Notes: a model not told the origin generated them from the letters alone. DNA of 14,919 nt from Trueperaceae bacterium (GCA_011390455.1 JAABSI010000074.1:1-14919), one strand, 5' to 3'; counted from the stretch's first letter, positions 1 to 8,108 are shown. Numbers and translations: made by a program.

Positions 1-147
1 GGCCACGCGCTGGCCGTTGGCGTCGTCGATGTCGGCGATCACGACCTTGGCGCCGCCGGCGGCGAACACCTTGGCGCTCGCCTCGCCGATGCCGCTGCCG
101 CCGCCGGTGACGAGGGCGACCTTGCCGGTGAAATCGTAGGTGGTCAT
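1..147 (-). CDS. SDR family oxidoreductase, N-terminal fragment (continues past left edge)
   Basis: This is the first 49 codons of a short-chain dehydrogenase/reductase; the rest lies outside the window. The protein begins MTTYDFTGKVALVTGG and has the SDR cofactor motif TGGGSGIG (TGxxxGxG) at about residues 14-21. A second strand, KVVIADID, follows; its acidic end is typical of NAD(H)-preferring classical SDRs. The start at 147 is supported by GAAGGAA (154-160) six bases upstream on the minus strand. A 6-bp GC stem (160-165 with 175-180) adjoins this ribosome binding site. The catalytic Ser-Tyr-Lys part is not visible, so the substrate cannot be named. A palindromic operator-like cluster at 265-293 lies upstream and may control it. 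Confidence 0.9.
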   Translation of the reverse strand, partial: MTTYDFTGKVALVTGGGSGIGEASAKVFAAGGAKVVIADIDDANGQRVA

Positions 148-264
148 GCGCGATTCCTTCCCGCCCCGTGGAACGGCGGGGCGCGTGGTCCCAGCATCGC
201 CGGCCCCGCACCGCGAAGCGGACGGCCGTTCTCCCCTTGGGCGTCGGGGCGTCGCGGGGTACCA

Positions 265-293
265 TGAATGCGTTCATTCGTGAATGAATTCAC
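265..293. promoter_or_regulatory. Overlapping palindromes, probable TetR-type operator
   Basis: Two copies of TGAATGNNTTCA lie at 265-276 and 281-292, offset by 16 bp. Between and across them are a perfect 16-bp palindrome with 7-bp arms (TTCATTCGTGAATGAA, 273-288) and a 14-bp palindrome (GTGAATGAATTCAC, 280-293). It is an AT-rich island in a very GC-rich background. TGAATG/CATTCA half-sites resemble operators of TetR-family regulators such as the Bacillus FadR type (recalled knowledge). It lies about 120 bases upstream of the SDR start, so control of that gene is the simplest inference. The regulator gene is not in the window. Confidence 0.55.
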
Positions 294-300
294 AGGTGCT

Positions 301-316
301 GCCCGACGGATCGGGC
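301..316 (-). terminator. GC-rich hairpin, possible transcription end for the minus-strand unit
   Basis: GCCCGA (301-306) and TCGGGC (311-316) form a perfect 6-bp stem with a 4-base loop. The next bases hold a 14-bp palindrome, GGCGTCCGGACGCC (314-327). They lie 38 bases or more past the stop of the 59-codon gene, reading on the minus strand. No T tract follows, so an intrinsic terminator is only a possibility; the hairpins could also belong to the upstream region of the SDR gene. Confidence 0.22.
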
Positions 317-353
317 GTCCGGACGCCGGGACGACCGCATGCGCCGCACCTCC

Positions 354-533
354 TCAGCGCAACCCGCGCGCCTCGGAGCGAGCGCGCACGTAGGCGAGCG
401 CGGCCTCCCAGGTCGCGAAGGACTGCACCTCGCGGCTGCGGAGGTCGTGGACGACGATGCGTCGTCCGGCGCGGCCGTCGATGACCCGGACGATCAGGCT
501 GCTCGTGACTCGGTCCGTCGGCCTCGGCGTCAT
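354..533 (-). CDS. Small hypothetical protein (59 aa) downstream of BTAD regulator
   Basis: An ATG at 531-533 opens a 59-codon frame ending in TGA at 354-356. The product starts MTPRPTDRVTSSLIVRVIDG and ends with AYVRARSEARGLR. Its pattern is a hydrophobic strand (LIVRVIDG), a basic turn, a second strand (RRIVVHDL), then an aromatic-containing amphipathic helix (SFATWEAALAYVRAR). Small proteins with this strand-strand-'W/L-E-ALxxYVR' layout are, as I recall, often found beside BTAD/ATPase regulators in Chloroflexota and Deinococcota; their function is unknown. The frame is closed by an in-frame stop at 558-560 and there is no other start before it. It begins 35 bases after the BTAD gene's stop in the same direction, so co-transcription is likely. 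No strong ribosome binding site is visible. Confidence 0.6.
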   Translation of the reverse strand: MTPRPTDRVTSSLIVRVIDGRAGRRIVVHDLRSREVQSFATWEAALAYVRARSEARGLR

Positions 534-568
534 GCGCCGAGGATGCGCCGAGGTCCGCTACACGAGCG

Positions 569-3523
569 CTACGCGGGGCCGCGGGCGGCGAGTGCGGCCG
601 CCAGCCGGTCGCGCTGATGCCGAGGGAAGCGCTCCAGGTCGAGATCGGGGACGACGGTGCGCAGGCGCGCCACGCGCGCGTGGTCGCCAAGGTGCAACAC
701 GGCGATCGCGACCGACCCCTGCGCCACCGCGAGCTCGGTGCTCGCTACGGCGTCCAGCGCACGGTCGAGCAGCGGCGCGACCCGTTCGTCGTCCTGCTCG
801 AGCGCGGCGCACTCCGCCGAGCGCGCGAGGGCGATCGCCAGCAGGTACGGGGGCCCGTCGTGCTCGGTCAGGAGCCGGTAGTGGCGGGCGGCGTCCGCGA
901 CGCACCCGGCCTCGAAGTACGCGGCCGCGAGGTTGGCGCGCAGCACCGGCACGTTGTCGTACTCGCCGAGGCCCAGCGCCTCCTCGGCCAAAGCCGCCGC
1001 CTCCAACGGCCGGCCGAGGTCGGCCGTGCAGAAGAGCAGGTTGATGCACGCATCCACGTGGACGTAGCGCGCTCCGAGCGCCTTGGCGAGCGTCAGCGCC
1101 TCGTGGTGCAACGGCAGGGCCTCCTCGGCCCTTCCGACGTCGTCGTACAGGGCGGCCAACGAGGTGACGAAGCGCGCCCGCCGGGGGTCGGGCCGACCGG
1201 CGCGCACGAGCGGCATCGCCGGCTCGAGCAACGCGATCGCCTCGTCGGGGCGCCGCCCCTCCATCGCCACGAAGGCCCGCTGCAGGGTGTGCTCCAGCAC
1301 CAGGTTCTCGTCCTCGACGAGTTCGCCCCATGGCGCCGCCGCGTCGAGCACGGCTTGCGCTTCTTGGACCAACCCGGCCTGGATGCAGACCGCGACGCGC
1401 GCGAGCGCCCCTCTGAGCTGCAGTTCGGCTGGGGCCCCCTCGAGGTCGAGCGTCTCCAGGAGCGCCGTGGCGCCCTCGGGATCGCCCGCCTCCTGGGCCA
1501 CGTGGGCCTCCTCGACGTGGAGCCACGCGGCGTCCACCCCGTGCAGCCGCGATCGCCCTGCTGCGAGCACCGTCCGGGCCTCGGCATGCAGCCCGCGCGC
1601 GCGAAGCGAGGTCGCCTGCTCGAGCCAGCCGGTCCGGGCGCGCGCCGCGTCGCCCGCCGCCCACCAGTGCTCGGCGCGGCGGCCCGGGTCGCCGCCCTCG
1701 AGGGCCTCGGCCAAGCGTGCGTGCAACAGGCGTCGCCGCGCGCTCGGCAGGCGGGCGTCCAGCGCCTCGCGCAGGAGGTCGTGGCGGAAGGGCGCCGGGC
1801 GCGCATCGTCGCCCCGCGCCCCAGGGGTGGGCGTCAGGAAGCCGGCCGCCGCCGCGGCGTCGAGGGCGTCCGCGACGGCGGCGACCGACAGGCCCGTCAC
1901 CCGCGCGAGGCGCCCCGCATCGAGATCGGCCTGGGCCACCGCGAGCGCCTCCAGCACGCGCACCGTCGCCTCGCCGAGGTGCGCGAGGCGACGCGCGATC
2001 ACCTCGCCCACCTTGGCCGGCACCGGCAACTCGGCGTAATCGCGGGTGACGTCGTCGAGGTCGGTGTGCCAGCCGCGCTCGTCCGCGCGCAGGACGCCCG
2101 CCTCGAAGAGGGCGCGCAGCGTCTCGAGCAGGAACAGCGGGTTGCCGCCGGAGCGTCGGTGCAGCGCCCCGGCGAAGACCGGCGGACCCTCGGCGTGGCC
2201 CATCAGGTCGGCGATCAGCGACCGCACCCCCTCGGCGGGCAGCGGCCCCAACGGGACCTCGGTGAGCATGCCGGCGGAGCGCCAGGCGGCCAGCGCGGCC
2301 CGGAGCACCGGCGACGCCTCGTCGCGGCGGTACGCCCCGCGCACCGGCACGCCGCGGCGCGCCACGTAGCCCAGCACCTCCAGGGTGGCGGCGTCGGCCC
2401 ACTGCAGGTCGTCGAGCACGAGCGGCACGCCCGCGGCGGCGACGAAGCGCGCGAGCGCCTCGGTCAGGCGGCCGCGGGCCGCACCCGGATCGAGCGGCGC
2501 GGGCACGAGGTCCGGGGCGACCTCCGGCACCAACCGCGCCAGGTCCTCGCGGTACGCCCCCAAACCCGCGGCGAGCTCGGTCCGCTCCCGCACGAGCGCC
2601 GCCCACGGGTGGTACGGGAGCGCCTCGAGCCCCTCCACGCCCCCCGCCCGCACGGCGTCGGGGAAGGCCTCGTGGAGCAGCGCGGTCTTGCCGATGCCGG
2701 GCTCCCCCGCCACCAGCACCAGCGGCGCGTCGCTCCCCAGGAGCACCGCCCGCTCCGCGTCGCGCGCGACGAGCCGCGACGGCGCCATGCGCCGCGGCGG
2801 CTCCGGCGCCCTGGCGACGCGGGGCACGTCCACCGGCGCACCCACGCGCACCGCCTCGACGAGCGCGCGGGTGGTCGCGAGCGGCTCCAGCGCGAGCTCG
2901 GCGCCCAGCCGGGCGGCGAAGCGCTCGTAGGCGTGCAGCGCAGCGTCGCGCCGCCCCGCCAGGTACAGCGCCCGCACCCGAGCGGCCACCACGTCCTCCG
3001 CGAGCGGGTCGAGCGCCTCGAGGCGCTCGAGCAGCGTCGCGGCGTCGGCGTAGCGGCCCGTCGCGACGTGCGCGTCGGCCACCCGCACCGAGGCGCCGTG
3101 GAAGGCGTCGTGCAGCGCCGAACGCTCGGCCTCGACCCACGCGTCGACCCCGCCGACGTCGGCCACCGCCAGTCCATCCAGGAAGGGCCCGCCGTACGCC
3201 GCCACCGCAGCTTCCGGGTCGCCGTCGGCGAGCGCGCGGCGGAAGCGCGCCAGATCCGTGGCCACCGGCCAACGCACGGCGGTGGCGGTGGCCTCGAGCG
3301 GCGGATCGAGGTCGAGGCGCTTGACCCGCACGAGCAGCTGCCGCAGCGCCGCCTTGGCCGCGCCCTCGTCGGACTCCGGCCAGAACAGGGTCGCGAGCCG
3401 CTCGCGGTCGACCCACCCCCCGTCGGTCGCCAACAGCGCGAGCAGCAGGCCGCGGCGATCGGCGGGGAGCGGGGCGTCGGGACCGAGGCGAGCGGCGCCG
3501 AGCAGGGTCGCGATGGCGGGCAC
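569..3523 (-). CDS. BTAD-type transcriptional regulator with AAA/STAND ATPase and TPR region
   Basis: Large cytoplasmic regulator of the SARP/MalT-like class, 984 aa from the start chosen here. Residues 1 to about 90 form the winged-helix-like segment (LATLFWPESDEGAAKAALRQ). A bacterial transcriptional activation domain follows to about residue 235 (GGPFLDGL, DAWVEAERSAL). Then comes an ATPase with Walker A GEPGIGKT (273-280) and Walker B VPLVLDDLQWAD (D371, D372). The C-terminal half is alanine/leucine-rich helical repeats of TPR type. The frame stays open to a GTG at 3562, but that codon sits in the -35 box of a good promoter (GTGACC, 17 bp, TACACT). The GTG at 3523 lies 10 bases after the -10 and gives the usual family N-terminus (MPAIATLLGAARLG), so I prefer it. 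The inducing signal and targets cannot be read from sequence. Confidence 0.9.
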   Translation of the reverse strand: MPAIATLLGAARLGPDAPLPADRRGLLLALLATDGGWVDRERLATLFWPESDEGAAKAALRQLLVRVKRLDLDPPLEATATAVRWPVATDLARFRRALADGDPEAAVAAYGGPFLDGLAVADVGGVDAWVEAERSALHDAFHGASVRVADAHVATGRYADAATLLERLEALDPLAEDVVAARVRALYLAGRRDAALHAYERFAARLGAELALEPLATTRALVEAVRVGAPVDVPRVARAPEPPRRMAPSRLVARDAERAVLLGSDAPLVLVAGEPGIGKTALLHEAFPDAVRAGGVEGLEALPYHPWAALVRERTELAAGLGAYREDLARLVPEVAPDLVPAPLDPGAARGRLTEALARFVAAAGVPLVLDDLQWADAATLEVLGYVARRGVPVRGAYRRDEASPVLRAALAAWRSAGMLTEVPLGPLPAEGVRSLIADLMGHAEGPPVFAGALHRRSGGNPLFLLETLRALFEAGVLRADERGWHTDLDDVTRDYAELPVPAKVGEVIARRLAHLGEATVRVLEALAVAQADLDAGRLARVTGLSVAAVADALDAAAAAGFLTPTPGARGDDARPAPFRHDLLREALDARLPSARRRLLHARLAEALEGGDPGRRAEHWWAAGDAARARTGWLEQATSLRARGLHAEARTVLAAGRSRLHGVDAAWLHVEEAHVAQEAGDPEGATALLETLDLEGAPAELQLRGALARVAVCIQAGLVQEAQAVLDAAAPWGELVEDENLVLEHTLQRAFVAMEGRRPDEAIALLEPAMPLVRAGRPDPRRARFVTSLAALYDDVGRAEEALPLHHEALTLAKALGARYVHVDACINLLFCTADLGRPLEAAALAEEALGLGEYDNVPVLRANLAAAYFEAGCVADAARHYRLLTEHDGPPYLLAIALARSAECAALEQDDERVAPLLDRALDAVASTELAVAQGSVAIAVLHLGDHARVARLRTVVPDLDLERFPRHQRDRLAAALAARGPA

Positions 3524-3533
3524 GTTGCGATGA

Positions 3534-3562
3534 AGTGTACGTGGGCCGGGCGTTCGGGTCAC
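3534..3562 (-). promoter_or_regulatory. Promoter of the minus-strand BTAD regulator (near-leaderless)
   Basis: Read on the minus strand, GTGACC (3557-3562) matches four of six -35 consensus bases, followed by a 17-bp spacer and TACACT (3534-3539) as the -10. The expected transcription start is around 3527, about four bases before the GTG at 3523. The leader would be almost absent, which also argues against the upstream GTG at 3562. Confidence 0.65.
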
Positions 3563-3596
3563 GCGCCACCCCTCGCCGCCCCGCCCCGCGACGGCG

Positions 3597-3602
3597 TAGG
3601 AT
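3597..3602 (+). promoter_or_regulatory. Candidate -10 element for the plus-strand BTAD regulator
   Basis: TAGGAT fits TANNNT and is one of few AT-containing hexamers in the short divergent region. It would start a transcript near 3609 with a leader of about 37 bases before the ATG at 3646. No -35 is recognisable, so confidence is low. Confidence 0.3.
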
Positions 3603-3645
3603 TCTCCCGTCCCGCACCGCGCCCACGCGCCTCGGGGCAGGTGCC

Positions 3646-6600
3646 ATGGCCGATCGCCGCGACGCCCCCACCGCCAAGCTGTTCGGGGCCTTCGCCTGGG
3701 TCCCGGCGGGCGCCGAGCCGCTCAGCTTCGGCGGCGACCGCCCGGTCGCGCTGCTCACCTACCTGCTCCTGCACCGCGACGCGCCGCTCGCGCGGACGCG
3801 CCTCGCCGCGCTGCTGTGGCCCGATTCGACCGAGGCTCAGGCGCGCACGAACCTGCGCCACCTGCTCTTCACCCTGCGCCGCACGCTGCCCGACGCCGAC
3901 CGCTACCTGGCCGGCGACGCGACCACGCTGCGCTGGCGCGGCGATGCGCCCTTGGACCTCGATCTCGACGCCTTCGAGGCCGCGCTCGCCGCCGCGGCCG
4001 CGACCGAGGACGCCGACGCGCGGGCGCGCCACCTCGAGGCGGCGGTCGCGCGCTACCGCGGCGACCTCCTCGAAGGGCGCTACGACCCCTGGCTCGACGG
4101 GCCGCGCGACGCCTACCGCGCCCGCTGGCGCGAAGCCCTGCGCGAGCTCGCCGACGCCCACGCGGCACGCGGGGACGCCACGGCGGCGCGCCGCGCGTCC
4201 GAGCGACGCGCGGCCTCCGACCCGCTCGACGAAGCGGCCGCCATCGACCTGATCCGCCGCTGCGCCGCTCTGGGCGACCGGGCCGGTGCCCGGCGCGCCT
4301 TCGACGCCCACGCCGCGGCGCTGCGCGTCGACCTCGACGCCGAGCCCGCCCCCGCGGTGCAGGCCGCCCTCACCGCCGCCCTCGCGGCGGCGTTGGCGAC
4401 GGCCCCCGAACCGCCCACCCGCCCGCCACGACCGCTGCCCACCCCGGGTACCCCCCTCGTCGGCCGCGACGCCGAGCGCACGCGCATCGCCGCTCGTCTC
4501 GCGGATCCGACCTGCCGGCTGCTGACGCTCGTGGGCCCCGGCGGCATCGGCAAGACCCGCTTGGCCCTCGAGGTCGCCACCGACCGTGCGGCGACCGAAT
4601 CGGCCTCGATCGGCTGGGTGGGGCTCGCGGCGGCGCGCACGCCGGACCAGGCGGTGGCCGCCATCGCCGAGGCGCTCCGGGTGCGGTTGCGCGGCAGCGC
4701 GGACCCCGCCGCCGAGCTCGCCCGCGCGCTCGCCCAGAGGCAGTTGCTGCTCGTCCTGGACGACGTCGAGCACCTGGCCGACGCCGCCCCGATGCTCTCG
4801 GCGCTGCTCAAGGGGGCCCCCGCGCTGCGGCTGCTCGTGACGTCGCGGCAGGCGCTCCGCGTGCCGGAGGAGTGGCGCTTCGAGGTCGACGCGCTGCCGG
4901 TGCCCGACGCCCTCGACGCCGACCTCGCCGGCAACGACGCGGTGCGGCTCTTCCTGCAGGTCGCCCGCCGCGTCGCCGGGCCGCACCGCCCCACCGAGGC
5001 CGATCTTCCCGACGTGGCGCGGGTGTGCCGCGCGGTCGGCGGGGTGCCGCTCGCCGTGGAGCTGGCGGCGTCGTGGACGCGCCTGCTGACCCCGGCGGAG
5101 GTCGCCGCCGAGGTGGTGCGCGACCTCGGGGTGCTCGAGGGGACCGCGGGCGCCGACCGCCACCGCAGCCTGCGCTCGGTGTTCGACCACTCGTGGGGGC
5201 TGCTGGAGGCCGCCGAGCAGGGGGCGCTGGCGCGCTTGGCCCTGTTCGAGTCGGGCTTCACCCGCGAAGCCGCCGCGCGCGTCGCCGGCGCCGACTTACC
5301 GCGCCTGGCGGCGCTCGTCGATCGCTCGCTGGTGCAGCGCACGGCGGCCTCCCGCTACCAGCTGCACCCGTTGGTGCGGCAGTTCGCGCTGGAGCGGCTG
5401 CACGCCGACCCCGGCGAGGCAGCGGCGACCGCGGAGCGCCACGCGACCTTCACCCTCGCGTGGCTGGCGGACCAGGCGCCCGCGCTCACGAGCGCGCGTC
5501 AACCCGAGGCGCTCGCCGCGGTCGCCGCCGAGGCCGCCGAGATCCGTTCGGCCTGGGCGTGGGCGCTCGCCCACGGCGACGCTGCGGCGATCGACGCCGC
5601 CGCCTTCGCCCGCTTCTACGCCCACGAGCTGCGCGGCGCGCTGCTGCCGGCCGTGCGCGCCTTCGAGGCGGTCGCGAACGCCTGGAGCGACGCCGACGGC
5701 GCGGCCGCGCGCCGCACGGCCGCCGTCGCGCGGGTCTTCGGCGGCTTCGCCGCCTTCCGCTTGGGGCGGCTGGACGACGCCGAGGCCTGGTGGGCCGAGG
5801 CGGACGCCGCGCTCGCAGCGGACGACCCGGCGCGGCGCCATCTCGATCGCCACGTCGCGCTGCTGCACTGGACCCGCGGGACCTTCGGTGCGGGGCTCGA
5901 GCGCATGGAGGCCTCGCGCACGGGCGCCGCGGGCGGGTCCGACGCCCCTACACTCGACCCCTGGATCGAGGTGATGGCCGAGGTCTACCTGGGGATGATC
6001 GCCTTCGACGCGAACGACCTGGACGGCGCGCTGGAGCGCCTCGAGGTCGCGCTGCCTCGGGCGCGGGCGCTGGGCGACCCGAGGCTGGTGGCGAACGCGC
6101 TGCTGATCCTCGGCCGCGCCCGGCTGCTGCTCGGCGACCCGGCCGCGGCCGAGGCGCTGCTGCGCGAGGTGCTCGAGTCCGCGCAGGACCCGAACAGCGT
6201 CGCCTACGGGACGCTGTACCTGGGCGTAGCGCTGTCGGCGCAGGGCGACCACGCGGCGGCCCGGGCGCAGCTCGAACGCGCGGCCGCGCGCTTCGCGGCC
6301 GCCCAGGACACCGTGGGCCACGAGCGCGCAGCGCTGGCGTCGGGCCGGCTCGACCTGGAGGAGGGCGACGCCGCGGCCGCCCGGGCGCGCTTCCGGGCCG
6401 TGCTCGAGGCCGGCGACCACCGGCTCGCGACGCGCGATCTGCTCGCGGTCGTCGTCGGCGCCGCCGCCTTGCGCGCGCGCGCCGGCGACGAGGCGAGCGC
6501 GCGCGCGTGGCTCGACGCGGTGTTGCGCCATCCCGGGCTCGACGTCGAATCGCGCCTGCGCGCGGAGGCGATGCGCGCCCGCTGGCCGGGGTCGGCGGAC

Positions 6601-6654
6601 GCGCCCACGTTGGCCGAGGTGGTGGCCGCGGTGCGGCTCGAGCTCGCGCGCTGA
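3646..6654 (+). CDS. BTAD-type transcriptional regulator with NB-ARC/STAND ATPase and TPR region (AfsR-like)
   Basis: 1002-aa cytoplasmic regulator. Residues 1 to about 95 hold the winged-helix-like segment (ARTRLAALLWPDSTEAQART), then a BTAD to about 245 (YRGDLLEGRYDPWLDGPR). A Pro-rich linker leads to an NB-ARC-like ATPase. It has Walker A GPGGIGKT (297-304), Walker B QLLLVLDDVEHL (D372, D373), an arginine-containing TSRQALR sensor and the GGVPLAVELAA motif. It then has RSLRSVFDHSWGLL and a long TPR-like helical C-terminus. The ATG at 3646 is preceded by GGGGCAGG; an in-frame GTG at 3535 exists but would put low-complexity Arg/Pro sequence ahead of the conserved start. The gene diverges from another BTAD regulator. 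Its ATPase is closer to AfsR/NB-ARC, whereas the neighbour's is closer to MalT/LuxR-type, so they are not a simple recent duplication. Signal and targets are unknown. Confidence 0.9.
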   Translation: MADRRDAPTAKLFGAFAWVPAGAEPLSFGGDRPVALLTYLLLHRDAPLARTRLAALLWPDSTEAQARTNLRHLLFTLRRTLPDADRYLAGDATTLRWRGDAPLDLDLDAFEAALAAAAATEDADARARHLEAAVARYRGDLLEGRYDPWLDGPRDAYRARWREALRELADAHAARGDATAARRASERRAASDPLDEAAAIDLIRRCAALGDRAGARRAFDAHAAALRVDLDAEPAPAVQAALTAALAAALATAPEPPTRPPRPLPTPGTPLVGRDAERTRIAARLADPTCRLLTLVGPGGIGKTRLALEVATDRAATESASIGWVGLAAARTPDQAVAAIAEALRVRLRGSADPAAELARALAQRQLLLVLDDVEHLADAAPMLSALLKGAPALRLLVTSRQALRVPEEWRFEVDALPVPDALDADLAGNDAVRLFLQVARRVAGPHRPTEADLPDVARVCRAVGGVPLAVELAASWTRLLTPAEVAAEVVRDLGVLEGTAGADRHRSLRSVFDHSWGLLEAAEQGALARLALFESGFTREAAARVAGADLPRLAALVDRSLVQRTAASRYQLHPLVRQFALERLHADPGEAAATAERHATFTLAWLADQAPALTSARQPEALAAVAAEAAEIRSAWAWALAHGDAAAIDAAAFARFYAHELRGALLPAVRAFEAVANAWSDADGAAARRTAAVARVFGGFAAFRLGRLDDAEAWWAEADAALAADDPARRHLDRHVALLHWTRGTFGAGLERMEASRTGAAGGSDAPTLDPWIEVMAEVYLGMIAFDANDLDGALERLEVALPRARALGDPRLVANALLILGRARLLLGDPAAAEALLREVLESAQDPNSVAYGTLYLGVALSAQGDHAAARAQLERAAARFAAAQDTVGHERAALASGRLDLEEGDAAAARARFRAVLEAGDHRLATRDLLAVVVGAAALRARAGDEASARAWLDAVLRHPGLDVESRLRAEAMRARWPGSADAPTLAEVVAAVRLELAR

Positions 6655-6657
6655 ACC

Positions 6658-8061
6658 TCAGCCGGCCGGTGCGACGTCGAAGGCGTGGCGCAGCACGTGC
6701 GCGCCGTCGTAGCGCGCTTTGAGCCGCGCCAACCGCTCGTAGCCCCCGGGGGCGAAGCCGTCGCGGACGCGGGCGCGCGACTCGTCGCCCTCGAGGAAGT
6801 TCATGTAGACGCCGCCGGTCAGCGCGGGCGCGAGCGCGGCCTGCAGACGACCGATCAGCGCCGCACCGGCCGCGTGCGCCTGCGGGGTGGGGGCGGCGCC
6901 CACCAGCGAGAGCAGGAACTGCGCGTCGCGGTGCCCGTACGCGCTCGCCTCGGCAGGCACGCGCGCCACCGCACCGCCCACGTGGCGCACCTCCGCGAAG
7001 GCGAGCGCCGGCGGGCCGCCCTGCGGCAACGCGTGCGCGACGATCGCCTCGGTGGCGGCCGCGTCGAGGTCGCGCAACCAGGCGCCGCTGGAGAAGGCCG
7101 GCATCGGGTCCTCGGGGTCGCGGCTGATGCGCGCCGCCTCGGCGAAGGGCATCGCGGCGAACTGGTCGAGCACCGGCGCACGCCAGTCGCGCCAGTAGCG
7201 CAGCAGCCCGGCGCCGTCGTCGAGGTCGCCGCACCAGCAGCCGCGGACGATCGCGAAGCTCGTGCCGCGCAGCGGCTCCGGCACGCCGGGGAACGGCGGG
7301 TAGTTCATCACCAGCACCGACGAGGTGAGCTCGTCGGGGGCGTCGGCGATCCACGCCCGCCAGCGCGCGAAGACCTCGCGCGCCGCCTCGGCCGGGTAGT
7401 AGAGGTTGCCGGCGTAGACGTCGGTCACGGGGAACAGCCGCACGGTCATGGCGGTGACGATGCCGAGCGCGCCGCCGCCGCCGCGCAGCCCCCAGAACAG
7501 TTCGGGGTGTTCGGTCGCGGACGCCACCCGGCGCTCGCCGTCGATCGTGACGACCTCGAAGCGCACGACCGCGTCCGCCGACAGCCCGTGCTTGCGCGCG
7601 AGCCAACCGAGGCCGCCGCCGAGCGTGTAGCCGACCGCGCCGACGGTGGGCGAGGAGCCGAGCAGCGGCGCCAGGCCGTGCGGCTGCGCGGCGGCGAGCA
7701 CCGCCCCCCACTGGACGCCGGCCTCGATCCGCGCGGTCTGGGCGACCGGGTCGACCGCGACGCCGTTCAGGCGGCCCGTGCGCAGCAGCAGCGCGCCGTC
7801 GGCGGGGCGGACGGTGCCGTGGCCGGTGGCCTGCACGGCGAGCGGCAGGCCCAGGCGGCGCGCGTAGCCGACGGCGATGGCGACGTCGGCGGCGTCGGCG
7901 GCCTCGACCACGACGGCCGGATGGGCGTCGACGCGCAGGTTCCAACCGCGGCGGGCGTCGTCGTAGCCGGCGTCGCCAGGGGCGAAGACGGCGCCGGCGA
8001 CGGCCGCGCGCAGCTCGGCGAAGGAGGGGGTGGGCGAGGTGCTGGTGGTGGTGGTCGTCAT
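6658..8061 (-). CDS. FAD-binding oxidoreductase, berberine-bridge-enzyme (BBE) type
   Basis: 467-aa flavoprotein of the VAO/PCMH fold with a C-terminal BBE domain. These enzymes oxidise sugars, alcohols or alkaloid-like substrates and pass electrons to oxygen or another acceptor. The FAD domain covers about residues 45-215: HPAVVVEAADAADV, then QATGHGTV with H81 at the usual 8-alpha-histidyl FAD attachment site. GSSPTVG-x3-YTLGGGLGW comes next, then the FWGLRGGGGALGIVT motif. Two-covalent-bond BBE enzymes have Cys at the position of S137, so this one probably carries a single covalent link. The C-terminus (VYMNFLEGDE, YERLARLKARYD) is typical BBE. The ATG at 8061 has AGGAAGA (8071-8077) nine bases upstream. 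No signal peptide is seen, so it is likely cytoplasmic. Substrate is unknown. It ends 3 bases from the convergent BTAD gene. Confidence 0.9.
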   Translation of the reverse strand: MTTTTTSTSPTPSFAELRAAVAGAVFAPGDAGYDDARRGWNLRVDAHPAVVVEAADAADVAIAVGYARRLGLPLAVQATGHGTVRPADGALLLRTGRLNGVAVDPVAQTARIEAGVQWGAVLAAAQPHGLAPLLGSSPTVGAVGYTLGGGLGWLARKHGLSADAVVRFEVVTIDGERRVASATEHPELFWGLRGGGGALGIVTAMTVRLFPVTDVYAGNLYYPAEAAREVFARWRAWIADAPDELTSSVLVMNYPPFPGVPEPLRGTSFAIVRGCWCGDLDDGAGLLRYWRDWRAPVLDQFAAMPFAEAARISRDPEDPMPAFSSGAWLRDLDAAATEAIVAHALPQGGPPALAFAEVRHVGGAVARVPAEASAYGHRDAQFLLSLVGAAPTPQAHAAGAALIGRLQAALAPALTGGVYMNFLEGDESRARVRDGFAPGGYERLARLKARYDGAHVLRHAFDVAPAG

Positions 8062-8108
8062 GTCCGTGCTTCTTCCTGCAGCCGGTCGCTGCGTGGGCGT
8101 ACCCGCGG

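Noticed and set aside
284..484. 66-codon plus-strand frame starting in the palindrome cluster
   Set aside because: Arg/Pro-rich product and antisense to the 59-codon gene; no ribosome binding site.
274..690. 138-codon minus-strand frame across the 59-codon gene and the end of the BTAD gene
   Set aside because: It overlaps the BTAD C-terminus in another frame and its product is Arg/Pro/Ser-rich low complexity; the 59-codon frame gives a far more protein-like sequence.
3535..3645. Extended N-terminus of the plus-strand BTAD gene from GTG at 3535
   Set aside because: The added residues are Arg/Pro-rich, overlap the opposite promoter and precede the conserved start at the ATG at 3646.
617..4252. 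Very long plus-strand frame (over 1200 codons) opposite the BTAD gene
   Set aside because: Arg/Gln/His-rich translation without domains, and antisense to a gene with clear BTAD and Walker motifs; a GC-rich shadow frame.
5954..5959. TACACT hexamer on the plus strand
   Set aside because: Lies deep inside the second BTAD gene with no start codon placed after it; chance match.
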